Shown: piece by piece, positions 1 through 10,033 of the stretch
Position numbering within the stretch: position 1 is the first letter of the stretch
How the letters are laid out: each line of letters begins with the position of its first letter
Assembly (NCBI RefSeq): GCF_964204865.1
Contig: NC_135264.1
Location: 4,928,001-4,992,000 of the forward strand
Length of the DNA: 64,000 nt
Reading direction: 5' to 3'
Source of the DNA: Styela clava
Lineage: Eukaryota; Chordata; Ascidiacea; Stolidobranchia; Styelidae
The notes under the pieces: model-generated
The model's database searches: none
What the model saw: the letters and a program-made list of their open reading frames with translations, nothing else
Told to the model about the DNA's origin: nothing
Made by a program: the position numbers and the translations under genes

Positions 1-598
1 GAAAGGATAAAATATGATAAAGCACTACATATCAGTGAAAAGACAGCTACTATACATCGGGTAGAGAATATATTTTTGACTTTAATTTACTTTGAATCTT
101 CTTTTCCCGATATTGCCCCTTAATTTAATACACAATAATTCTGTTTATATGTGTAAAGCTCATGGTGGCAATCGGAGGAAATGAATTATCTGATATTCTT
201 GGAACCAAACAATTTTGGGAGATGAAAATGGGAACTGTGCATCCAAGGTATAGAAGGAAAGGACTAATGCCTGAACTTATTAAAAGGTAAGATCAGTAAA
301 TGTATTTATAGTGATACAACTTTTTTTGAACTTATTATCATCATATCGATATTAAAACTTTACTATTTTCTTGAAATTTAGATCTACAGTTCTTGCCAAA
401 CAAAGGGGAATTGAGAAACTTGTACGATTTCAAACATATAATAAAGCTCTGAAAGAACCTTCGAAAATGGACGGATTTGAAGTAATCAGACACATTGAAT
501 TGAAAAACTATCTTGACCCCGTCACAGGGCAAAAAGTGTTTTCGGGAATGAAACCACCAAATGACGTGCAACTTATAATCGCTAAAACGTTGACTTAA
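1..598 (+). CDS. AANAT/dopamine N-acetyltransferase-like GNAT enzyme, copy A, last three exons
   Basis: The 3' part of a GNAT-fold acetyltransferase gene that begins left of the window. Family members move an acetyl group from acetyl-CoA to aromatic or other small amines in the cytosol; the substrate here is unknown. Inferred exons are 1-60, 159-286 and 382-598, with phases that join cleanly (0, then 2). Exon 2 carries the acetyl-CoA-binding motif A as VHPRYRRKGLMPEL, matching the RxxGxG/A pattern except that M replaces the last small residue. The last exon holds the alpha/beta end of the fold, including GFEVIRHIELKNY and a final KTLT before the TAA. The 98-nt intron at 61-158 is inferred because the two sides lie in different frames in all three copies, and the join restores a family-like length. 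Nothing visible here breaks this copy, but its first exon cannot be seen. Confidence 0.75.
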
Positions 599-1139
599 TG
601 ACATCCTGGGCCTCTGTATGAAGAACGGCATATGCCAACTCATGGTTTTGACCATGTGACTCAATGATAAATTGGAAAATAAACCTATTTTTCGTATTCC
701 AGTCAAAAAGTCAACATTACGCATGGTTTATACTAACTGCTGAATTTCGATGGTTCATAATAAATTCAAGACCGGCCCATGGTCGAATATTCTCGAAAAT
801 ATTTGGTGTGAGATACGCAGATAGATTATTCTGTAAATTTAATTACACTTTTTCTAAGAAGTCTTTGGGGCTTGATATTTCACCCCAAATGGGACATAGA
901 GAATTGCAGGGCTCAGTGAAAACTTGGAGCGGAGCCACAATACTTGGCTCAAAATTTATTTTAATGCGCATGGCGTTACGTAGCCCGCGATATAAGTTAT
1001 TACCGGCTTTCAGAAAATATGTGCAATCGTCACAACACAATAGATGAAATTTGGCTCATTCAACATCAGAATGAAGAGATAATTTGACTAAACAAACTAA
1101 TCCGCTAATTATTTTTTCTCTGTTGCAACAGATTAATTT

Positions 1140-1440
1140 TATTTTACGTCGCAAACCCGCTAACAGCATTGTTACCTGTATCTGTAGGCTACATGTCTCG
1201 TGAGTCCATTCTTATTTTACATATATATAATATTTATAATGAATCGTGTTCTTCTGAACTTTCGGTATTTGTTTCTGCATTTAAAGTTTTTCGCCGTTCC
1301 ACTGTCAGTGTACTTCCCAGACAAACAATGTTATGCCCAAAGTTTTTTCCCGAAACTCCAGTCATGCGGAATTCAATACCTCATAACTGTTTTCAAGATC
1401 ATATTGACATGAACTAACTGCTTGGGGTCTCGCGCCACAC
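1140..1440 (+). mobile_element. Possible LINE 3'-end fragment (also 15040-15340)
   Basis: A short reading frame here and its twin in copy C end with a stretch like FFPKTPIMRNSLPHNCF followed by HDHIDMN. This resembles the end of many non-LTR retrotransposon ORF2 proteins, where a 'WNSLP..CF' block sits just past the reverse transcriptase. No reverse transcriptase core is seen upstream, so this would be a 5'-truncated relic carried along in the duplication. The match is short and tentative. Confidence 0.35.
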
Positions 1441-1531
1441 GGTATTTATCAACGAACAATTCCAAACTTTAAATCGCCAGATAGCCAAAATCATGTATCA
1501 ATTCACTCATGATATGTTGCCTAGAGCTTTT

Positions 1532-1618
1532 CAGGGTTACTTCACGACTCAGTCATCAGTACACGACCATAACACAGGGTTACTTCACGACTCAGTCATC
1601 AGTACACGACCATAACAC
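1532..1618. repeat. Two tandem 43-bp units
   Basis: A 43-bp unit beginning CAGGGTTACTTCACGACTC occurs twice head to tail, the second starting at 1575. The copies look identical. The pair sits at the 3' end of the tRNA-derived SINE read on the minus strand and may be its tail. Confidence 0.85.
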
Positions 1619-2000
1619 CAGATCAGCCAGTAGAGGATCTTACCAAGTTCAAAGATTTACTTCGGATTAGCATTTACATATTTATCCAGGGGGAGAGGAA
1701 AGCCGATAAGACGGCTTATCCATATGGCGAATCACGGCCTCTCGTCCGGTTACCGTACAATTCCAAGTCGGGTATGGTATTAGATATTCTATATTGTTTG
1801 TTTTCGGGAGCATGGACTTGGTGTTGGAGGAAGCCGTAACCGACCAGCGGTTACGTGAACCACCCAACGACGGCGATGAGTCCAGCAATCCTCTCGCACA
1901 TAACCATCCCTGCATGGGATGCGAACCCACGCAGAGTAATTAGAGGTGCGGTAGCGAGCGTATTCCTAACGCTTAGCCCGTTGAGCCACACTGCCGCGCC
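1619..2000 (-). mobile_element. tRNA-derived SINE
   Basis: Read on the minus strand from about 2000, the first 100 bases look like a tRNA gene. There is an A-box-like TGGCTCAACGGGCTAAGCG and, about 50 bases on, a B-box-like GGGTTCGCATCCC, which together form an internal RNA polymerase III promoter. A non-tRNA body of about 280 bases follows and then the 43-bp tandem tail. Copy C lacks this block, so it probably inserted after the duplication. No functional tRNA is claimed: the sequence runs on without a proper acceptor 3' end. Confidence 0.7.
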
Positions 2001-2264
2001 AAATTCGAATTTGTTTTGTTCACAAGACTCGGGTTTTCCCCTGTCAATCACGTGGTTTGAAATTGTCGTTTTCCCATAATGCTATATTAGAGGTTTGATA
2101 CTGTCACCACTAGTGTACGCCAATGAGCAACCGGAAATCTATTTAATTCTATAGTGATATACTGTTACTTCTCTTTTTATTTGTTTCTTTTATTTTTCTT
2201 ATTTTTAAAAAGGTGCTGTAGACTAGATGACGGAGCAATCCGTCCCTCACATCACATCACAACG

Positions 2265-2680
2265 TGAATTGAAATACCGTAAGATCCGATTCACCGCTGT
2301 ATTATCGGTACCGTAGTCTACCTCGTGGAAAAGCTCCCGACTTTCGAAAGCTGCTGACTCGCGACGGCAGAACTGGTACAATTGATTTTTATATTTACTT
2401 TTGTTGACGTCACTATACAAAACATCAAGTAGAATAACGAAACCCATAGGACGTTGTAAAATAAATAAAAGTTATGGCCCTCTAGCGACAACAACAATCT
2501 TGACCACTAAAAATTTCAAAGAAATTAGTCCAGTAGTTAATGAGAAAAGCGACTTTTTTGCAACAACAAGGAGAAAATAATGACTAATAATGATACCAAG
2601 AACAACAACAACATAATAACAAAACGATCCATAGGTACACTTTTTGTCCAATAAATCTTTCTTCTAAAATCGGCGCAATG
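2265..2680. repeat. Dispersed non-coding repeat block, shared with copy C
   Basis: This block matches 15705-16120. Its core, around CAACATAATAACAAAACGAT and a 'TGTCCAAT' tract, recurs in modified form near 43690-43800 and, reverse-complemented, near 57700-57850. It is a dispersed family beyond the local duplication. No convincing coding frame, inverted termini or polymerase III promoter was found. Confidence 0.55.
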
Positions 2681-2885
2681 TGTCTCCCAATAAACAATCG
2701 CTACTGAATACAATAAACAAACGCAGAAAAAGAATAGGAAATGTTAAGAAATATCCGTATCGCACTGAAATTGTACAAAATATTAATGATGGTATAAACA
2801 TTTGCAATTCTGCATTTCATAATTTGATCCATGGCGTGAAATTTTACTAGCTTAGAGGCAAAGCGGAATTTCTCACTGAATTGGT

Positions 2886-3121
2886 GGGGCTCCCGAAGTA
2901 TGCGAACCAAGATGGCGGACTTCGGAATGTAATATGTGTACTAGGTTAGGGTTAGACCATAATTTTAGGTATAAATACTACGGGAGGCTCTTGGCTAGTC
3001 TTCGAACTGATAATAGGACTAAAATAAGGAAAATTGGAAAAAAATTATCGCCTAACCCTAACCTGTTACCCATGTTACGTTCCGAAGTCCGCCATCTTGG
3101 TTCGCATACTTCGGGAGCACC
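2886..3121. mobile_element. MITE with long terminal inverted repeats and 8-bp target duplication
   Basis: A 236-bp element starts GGGGCTCCCGAAGTATGCG and ends with the near-exact reverse complement. The inverted arms run about 40 bases and both contain CCAAGATGGCGGAC or its complement. GAATTGGT flanks both sides (2878-2885 and 3122-3129), a perfect 8-bp target-site duplication. The interior has inward-facing GGTTAGGGTTAG and CCTAACCCTAACC tracts. Copy C lacks the element at the matching position near 16319, so insertion followed duplication. The 8-bp duplication fits hAT-type mobilisation, but the termini are not the common CAGGGG type. Confidence 0.85.
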
Positions 3122-3129
3122 GAATTGGT

Positions 3130-4600
3130 TATAGCGGCTCGTTTCTTGATTTAAAACAAAATGACTTTTCTGAATTTTCAAATCCAAACTGGCATTGATA
3201 TTTAATGAGGTTTTGACATCACTTCAAAAACCCTGTGAAATTCCACAGCTCGACTCGACTTCGACCCGAACGTGACTATTTCCCAAAAATATGGATCCCA
3301 GGATTTTATCAACACTTTTCACTGGGATGTTCGTGTGAAACTCCTTTTCTAAGCTGCAAAAAATGTGCTACTGCTGTTCGAGTTTGAAAAAAAACGGATT
3401 CAATATTCAACCTCCCATTAGTCAATCTCCAGCTAAACAGCAGCAAAGAAAAGCATTACCAAAGTACTGGCAACCAACCGAGTTCGATGACTAAAAATTC
3501 TTCTTTGTCAAGGCTACACTTCTAACAAGGCTAGAAAGTTCATAAGAAAATATCCTGCTATATTATATGTAAATAAAATTGATGAGATAAACTTTGAAGT
3601 TCGATCATTATTTCATGTCAAATCATAGGCGAATATTAAACTAACTAGACATGGTTTTCCCGACATTCAAATTGTCATGTAGCCATCTCAAGTATCAGCC
3701 GCAGACTTGTCAGTATCGTTTAATGATTGACAAAATCGTAACATAGCAACAGGATTCGACACTCAAATTAGTCTTGTTTCCTCGTTTTTTTTCTTCTTCT
3801 CTATCAATATTCTGCAAAATATAGATCAATGACAAAATATACGTAACTGGGTGATATTTAAAATGGAAGACAAATTCTTCAATCGACTATTCAACCACCA
3901 TAGATTGCCAACAACAATGAAACCTCGATTGAAACCAATTGTTGTAACTATATTTCAAATTAAGTTCAACTACAACTATAGCATAAAGATAGATACCCAA
4001 AACTTTTAAAACTGTTAAAATATAGAAATTACATTATAGAATCCAACTAGATTGACATTTCAAAGTCTTACAGCAAAATAAATATGAAAAATTAGCCAAT
4101 CTATATTGCAAGATTAAAAAACTTAATATCCAAAAATATTTGTAGAAAAAAATGAATAATTAGTTTTCTTTTAAAAAGATTGATGAACAATGATATATCA
4201 ATCTGCCAATTGCATCAAAAACGTCGAAAATTATGATATTTTCACGAAATATCTCTTTTGAATATCCAAATATATGTTGCTTGCCAAATGATTTTGAAAT
4301 GGTGTAAAAAAAACTTTGAATTTTTTAACTTGTTAATAAAAAAATAGTCACCCTCAATTTATTTAATTAAACATATCAGTAATAAAATAAATTTAGTCGC
4401 TACAAATGTGAAACCTGTTAATGTGAAGTAATAAAAGAAAGTATTTCATCTAAAACGTAATGGCACTTGATTAATATTTGAAAACTATTCACAAAATTTT
4501 GACATATATTTATTGATGTTTTATTTTTATTGGTTCTACATACTAATTAGTGTCTCTAAAATTAGTTCATACAAAATATTTTCTTCTATATGAGTTATTA
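3130..4600. other. AT-rich non-coding part of the duplicon
   Basis: This stretch lies between the MITE and the PLAC8 remnant. It is very AT-rich and nearly identical to 16330-17560. No coding exon, RNA gene or transposon terminus could be recognised. Its nearest gene is the minus-strand PLAC8-like gene, for which it lies downstream. Confidence 0.6.
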
Positions 4601-4838
4601 TCACACACGCGCCATAGCTTGTGCGCCCGGTGAAACTTCTGTAACTTGTCTCTTCTCTTGTATAATCGCACAAAACGGACAGAAGAAATTGACAATGATA
4701 TCTCTCAAACAACCACCATCAATGTCATGCTGGCGCCTGACTCGTTCTCTGATAATTGCACCAATGATGCAATAAGCAAATACATATGCAATTCCACAAA
4801 TCAGGCAACTGTCACCAATTGCCGATGCCGTCTTTCCG
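4601..4838 (-). pseudogene. PLAC8/cornifelin-like gene, truncated copy A
   Basis: The minus strand encodes the C-terminal two thirds of a PLAC8-domain protein, nearly the same as the intact copy at 17570-17893, with the same TGA stop and the same ending SPGA.AMARV. Similarity stops abruptly at about 4838, inside the codons for 'AGKTA', before the conserved N-terminal Cys-rich motif. The sequence beyond the break matches copy C near 12311 instead. The first half of the gene, including the start codon and the GLFSCF and CPCY motifs, is therefore missing, and this copy should be dead. Confidence 0.85.
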
Positions 4839-4975
4839 ATTTTGAGATATATTAGGGAGACAAATAGAGTGTGCCTAGAAAAAGTGGGGATGTTATTTTT
4901 TAAATAACGCTCATTTACGCCTTTATTTATTTTAAACCCAAAGGGCTACTATACAAGATGAAGCAAAAATAACGG

Positions 4976-5050
4976 TACTCCCGTAGTATATGTACCAGGT
5001 TAGGGTTAGGCCATAATTCTATTCCGATTTTCCTTATTTTTGTTCCGCGA
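4976..5050. mobile_element. Fragment related to the 2886-3121 MITE
   Basis: Contains ACTCCCGTAGTATATGTACC, then AGGTTAGGGTTAGGCCATAA and a tract resembling the MITE interior at 2940-3040. The second arm was not found, so this is a partial or diverged relative. Confidence 0.5.
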
Positions 5051-6086
5051 GTTCGGAGACAGTCTGTGTTAACCAAGTGAATATACCCCCTGCTTATAGG
5101 TTTCAGTTCCTTCACACAACTTGATGTAAAAGTAGTCGAACAAAATTAGTTACCTTCATTATGGTACATACACTTCTGGAGCGCCAAAATAACTCCCACA
5201 TTTCAATTTTCAAAAAAATAGAGAGTGTAGCCTTTGTTAAATGTTTATTACATACTTAATTAACAAGACATTCAATTGCAATTTTGTGTGAACGGCTTTT
5301 TGGAAACAACGTCTTTGAGATGGTTTAATACAGCTGCAATAGATGTTGTAAGCGTATTTTTAAGTCTTCCATTTCTCTCTAAGGTAATTCCAATGGACGA
5401 TTGCTTCATCTTGTTGAAACCATGCCATTGCATTTTTCCAACATCCCTCCTCACCCCTCCTCAAAAAATAAGGACACCAAATTTCAAATATAGCAATGGC
5501 ACACCAAAAATGAGAATAAGAGGGTTATCTATATATTAGAGCAGAGGATAACAAAAGTATTTATACTGTTATTTGTTGCAAATATGCCGCTTACATAAAA
5601 GGTATTATATTATGTTTGTATGGTGGATTTGGGAAACGCCTGTGTTGTATTATAGGAAAGGATCGGTCCTTATATTTGTGTTCTATATATTCCATATATA
5701 TACAATATAACCTACTTGAACGATCTTCGTGTACTCACTGCAGACTGGACTGGACATTTTGTTCCATCGGGAATGCTGTTAAAGTCTAGAAATTTAGACA
5801 AATATTCAGCATTACAAATTTATTCCGTTCTCCCGGTTAGTCACAAAGTAGAGGAACCTGATCATAAAATTGGAATGTTGTTGAATCTAGATTCATAAAA
5901 TATATACTGATTGAAAGATATTGATAATTTTACGCATACGTTGGTAATCCCAGTATATATATGTAAAATAAAATAATTGAAATTAAGTTAACCAAATCAT
6001 TTCAAGAAATTGAGCTCATAAATATATTCATCTGAAGAACATTAAGTGCATTTATGGGTTTATAGTACTCAGTACTTTTATTTCAG

Positions 6087-6775
6087 TCTTTCCTAAAGCA
6101 AGGAAATTCACTCGGGGCATTTAGCGATACAGATGCTAAATTATGTGGAGTTGTCATCAATGTGAAACACGACGATAATGAAAGAATAAAATATGAAAAA
6201 ACACTACAAGTCAGTGAAAAGACAGCTACTATAAATCGGGTAGAAAATATATTTCTGACTTTAATTTACTCTGAATCTTCCTTTCCGATATTGCCTTTCA
6301 ATTTAATACACAATAATTCTGTTTATATGTGTAAAGCTCATGGTGGCAATTGGAGGGAATGAACTATCTGATATTCTTGGAACCAAACAAGTTTGGGAGA
6401 TGAAAATGGGAACTATGCATCCGAGTTATAGGAGGAAAGGACTAATGCCTGAACTTATAAAAAGGTAAGATCAGTAAATGTCCTTATAGTGATAAAACTT
6501 TTTGTAACGTATCATCATCATATCGATGTTAAAACTTTACTAATTTCTTGAAATTTAGATCTACCGTTCTTGCCAAACAAAGGGGAATTGAGAAACTTGT
6601 ACGATTTCATACATATAATAAAGCTCTGGCAGAACCCTTAAAAATGGAAGGATTTGAAGTAATCAGACACATTGAATTGAAAAACTATCTTGACCCCGTC
6701 ACAGGGCAAAAAGTGTTTTCGGGGATGAAACCACCAAATGACGTCCAACCTCTAATCGCTAAAACGTTGACTTAA
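6087..6775 (+). pseudogene. AANAT-like GNAT gene, copy B, without first exon
   Basis: Three exons are visible: 6087-6239 (51 codons, acceptor TTTATTTCAG), 6337-6464 and 6559-6775. They encode the core and C-terminal part of a GNAT enzyme. The first of these has SLGAFSDTDAKLCGVV, the usual second-strand region of AANAT-like proteins; the next has motif A as MHPSYRRKGLMPEL. Splice phases are consistent, no internal stop interrupts the exons, and the acceptor mutated in copy C is intact here. No equivalent of copy C exon 1 (12075-12236) lies upstream, and the duplication junction at 4838 falls exactly where it would be lost. It is therefore probably a truncated gene unless a new 5' exon has been captured. 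The enzyme role is family knowledge; the pseudogene status is inference. Confidence 0.7.
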
Positions 6776-6832
6776 TGACATCCTGGGCCTCTGTATGGAG
6801 AACGGCATATGCCAACTCATGATTTTGCTCAG

Positions 6833-7666
6833 TTATAATTAAATTTTGATTTGTATTTTTGGGATCTGGCGAAGTCTTTATCACATTAAAAAATACCAAT
6901 CTCAAAGAATACTATTTATTTCAGTATAATAATAAATTTATTGAATATACGTTTTAAATTTTCCAACATAGCATAATGTGTGCCGAATTGACTCATAGTC
7001 TATGGCTTCCTCTACTTTGGTTCTGCGCCAGTCTGAGCAACTCGGCCATGCTAATGTTCGCGGTGTCCTTCACTTTGTCTGACATTTTTGTTTTTTGGTC
7101 TTTCACCTCTTCTTATGCCAGGGGTTGTGCCAAAGAGCAAAAGGTCGTTTGTTAGGCAGTATGTTCTGGTCACATGTCCCCAAAATCGCAGTTTCGTATC
7201 ATTGCTGTAATGTTGTTGTCCAACAGTTTTCGGCATGGTCCGATCATATCCAGAACCCATTTGTTTGTATGTTTGTCCACTCAGCTTACACGAAGAAGTC
7301 TACATTGGCGGAAGTTCAGATTTTTATCAATTGGTGCCTGTGTTATTTCCATTATGTATCTTTGTTTTGTTGAGATTGAGACTGCTGCTTTGCTGGCAGC
7401 TTTTACCTCGTAGGTTAAATCTTATAGTTCCTGCATAAATGTTGCAATCAGTGTATCTCAGGTTTCTGATTGTTCATCCCCCAATTTTTATCCATGTTGG
7501 GTTATGTTCGAGTGGTTACTACAGGCACCTAATAAAGTTGGTATTATTCGGCAATATTCATATTGGATTCAAATTGAGTTCAACTGAGGTTCTCTGTATT
7601 AGGTCAAGTCGAGCGAGTAGTTTGTAGTTTCTTACAATCCCGCTTTACTATTATATCTGTCTAGAT
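6833..7666 (-). mobile_element. LINE ORF2 C-terminal fragment and flanking relic
   Basis: On the minus strand, 7051-7260 encodes LRFWGHVTR, then LTNDLLL.GTTPGIRRGERPK. This is the 'GH..R....L....L.G...G.R.RGRP' block typical of the extreme C-terminus of non-LTR retrotransposon ORF2 proteins. It ends near 7051. The remaining sequence to about 7640 may be the same element but holds no recognisable reverse transcriptase core. It is a decayed fragment. Confidence 0.5.
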
Positions 7667-8545
7667 CAGGGGTGTCAAACTCGCGCCCCAGAGAACTTCC
7701 AATGCGGCCCTAGAACGCTTAACAATAATTGTAATATTTCGCTTTAGTTTTTTTTATCTTAATGTAACACATTTTTCAAAGTGAAATTGATTATTCACAC
7801 AGAAAACGACAACTTACTGAAAGTAGTTTTGAAAAATTGAAATTTTTTTTTTTTTCAATTTGACCCAATTATGGATACACCTCAATCTAGCAAAAGAATA
7901 CGTAGAAAAACATTTCAGGCATTGAATAAAACCCAAAGTACACGAAGAAGATGGCATTTTTAATCAAAAATGGAAGTTGCAATATTTGATGTGTTCGTAT
8001 ATTATTATAATTTTATAACTACCTATAGTTACTAAAAATCAATATCAATCATAACTCAAGCGGTCCAATGCCACGTCATTGTAGGAAATGTCTGGTCCGA
8101 AAAGCCATCATTTGTTTGTTTACTGATCTATACATAAAATGATAAACGAAATATATTTGCATTAGACCTACTGAAATTAATCGAACATTTTCAACGATCC
8201 AGATTAATCGATGATAACGTGACATCGTTAATTAGAGTTAGGCACTGTAAAAGCATTTCAGCCTGATATCAGTAAGATAGTGGCACAAAGGAGATGCATA
8301 ATGTCGGGACATATGTAATAACATTGAGTTTCATCTGTAGTATTTTTGTAAATTTTAGGTCTATATATTGAGATTAATTCATTTTTAGTGTATGTATCAT
8401 TCTTTCCTTATCAAAACTTTGTTCGAAAATGTTTTGAATGCTTTAAGTATACACTATCAAAATATATCGAAAACTGTTTGCGACCCTTTGCACAATTCCC
8501 AAAATGCAATGTGGCCTTCGAAAACCCCCGAGTTTGACAACCCTG
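7667..8545. mobile_element. Non-autonomous hAT element
   Basis: The left end is CAGGGGTGTCAAACTCGCGCC and the right end is CGAGTTTGACAACCCTG, imperfect inverted repeats of the hAT type. Both ends have the GGCC-rich sub-terminal motifs common in these elements. The flanking 8-mers GTCTAGAT and GACCAGAC agree at five of eight positions, so the target duplication is at best decayed. The interior is AT-rich with no transposase. Confidence 0.75.
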
Positions 8546-9054
8546 GACCAGACCGCTATCCTATCGTTCTCTTAATGTTACAACAGTGTTTTTCTATTTA
8601 TCTCTCAGCTCGATCAATGTCGTGCCCAGATGAAGTGAATTGGCTTAAAGATATCAAAGATACAATTGCGCTTCCGACATCTACGCGACCTATTCAATCT
8701 CGACTGAATTCTGCTCTACCGTTATCATCCCGAGCACTTAAAAATTGAATATCTGGCCACCATCACCGCTGGTCTTTGATAGCTCCACTACCTCCAGCGT
8801 AGTGAATAAATACTGATCCGTATATCCCAGGTCGCAACAAACCGAATCTATAAACAAAATTGATCGGGGAGATTGATCGGGGAATATCCGAGTCTCCGAA
8901 CTCCTGTTTGGCAACTGACTGATTGATTTGCTCGGCTCGAATAGTCGTGGACTAGTTTCCTCAGTTATGAAATATGAAGGACAAACGATCCCGGGATTCC
9001 GATTATTCATTAGACCGATCTTTGTTTCCCCAACAATATGGAAAAATTGTTAAG
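8546..9054. other. No gene recognised
   Basis: A 90-codon minus-strand frame (8738-9010) resembles no family I know and lies between two transposons. It has no supported splice sites or conserved motif, so it is not called a gene. Its less AT-rich composition suggests a repeat body. Confidence 0.4.
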
Positions 9055-10033
9055 TAGGGGAAAGTGGGGAAGGTTGGGACACTTTTTTTCTTTTGCATAT
9101 TTTGAGCCGTTAATTCTGCATATTCTCTTAAGTTTGCGGGACTAATGCATAGAGGGGTAAATGTAGTTTTTATTCAGCAACAAAGAAATTCCCTTGCGAC
9201 ACACATCTTACTACCAAAATGCTTTGAAAAACGTCTGTCAAGTGTCCCACTGTACCCCACTTGTGGGGCACAATCGGACAGACCCTGGGGCACAATGGGT
9301 CAGTCTGTCAAAATTCAACGAAGTATGCCCTTAAAAATAAGCAATTAATCGGCATAATCGTCTAAAGTACGGGGAGACTTCGAATTTGAAGATTTATTAT
9401 TTTTAAAATCAATGTTCAACTGAAATAGTTCAGATATTTTGACAAAACATTTTGCAAAAAAATTTGATTATTTCCTTCCTCGAATCTAAATCTGGAAATA
9501 TTATTGATTCTCGAATATATTCCATATTGGGCCATGGGTCGAAAGAAACCATTATGTTACACAAAATATAACGCATCTCTAAGTCTCTAAGCACTTATTG
9601 TAACAAACACTGTCGAATTGTGCCCTGTAGAGCATGTCCCACTGAACCCCGGTCCATTGTTCCCCATAGGAAACAAATATTTTCAGACCATCCCACGGCA
9701 AAATTCGGAAGGCACAGCCACTCGCTAACGTTAGGAATATTTTACAGTGGATTGACGCTAAAGAATATCAGACGATGGTTTGTCTCGTTGGAAAGGCTAA
9801 ACTAAAAAAAAGAAAAAACTGGAACGGTGAAATTTTTTTTTCAACCTCCCAAAACCAATTTCACCCCATAGCTTGCGCCAATCTACCCGTCCGTTGTCCG
9901 TTCGCGGGGACGTTGTAACTCACCGAAAGGCGGATTGGAACATCGAGCCGCGGACAGGATTGCGGATATAGTATCAGTGTGATAGCTGATTTTCCACTGT
10001 GCCCCCTGTCCCAACGTACCCCACCTTCCCCTA
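9055..10033. mobile_element. TIR element with TAGGGGAAAGTGGGG ends
   Basis: The left end, TAGGGGAAAGTGGGG then AAGGTTGGGACA, is mirrored at the right end by TGTCCCAACGTACCCC then ACCTTCCCCTA. The inverted repeats are roughly 27 bases with a few mismatches. Inside are further copies of 'tgGGGCACA' and 'TGTCCCACTGTACCCC', giving a G-rich or C-rich rhythm. No transposase is seen. The right end abuts the next hAT element base to base. Confidence 0.7.

Larger units (their letters stand above)
1..4838. repeat. Local duplicon, copy A
   Basis: Long blocks of this segment reappear with few mismatches in copy C about 12.9-13.0 kb downstream (for example 3540-4600 against 16560-17560). The shared order is GNAT 3' exons, a LINE-like piece, a repeat block, a long AT-rich stretch and the PLAC8-like gene. 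Differences are discrete insertions: the SINE block at about 1466-2260, a MITE at 2886-3121, and roughly 50 bases near 3905-3955 are absent from copy C. The right end at about 4838 lies inside the PLAC8-like gene and is the duplication junction. Confidence 0.85.
4839..6832. repeat. Local duplicon, copy B (starts at junction)
   Basis: From 4839 the sequence resembles copy C starting near 12311 (GAGATATATTAGGGAGA against GAGATATATCAGTGAGG). It is then interrupted by unrelated sequence with a MITE-like piece, and resumes at about 5560 (compare 12390). It continues through GNAT exons 2-4 to about 6832, where similarity to copy A ends soon after the stop codon. Joining a 17808-like end to a 12311-like start is what a head-to-tail tandem duplication leaves behind. 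Confidence 0.7.

Noticed and set aside
341..724. 127-codon minus-strand frame over the last GNAT exon
   Set aside because: It is the reverse shadow of the GNAT exon at 382-598 and recurs in copy C only because the exon does.
1977..2000. Functional tRNA gene on the minus strand
   Set aside because: The promoter boxes are tRNA-like, but no complete cloverleaf with a matched acceptor stem could be formed, and a SINE body follows directly.
2940..3066. Internal telomere repeats
   Set aside because: Only one or two TTAGGG-like units occur in each orientation, and they are part of the MITE interior.
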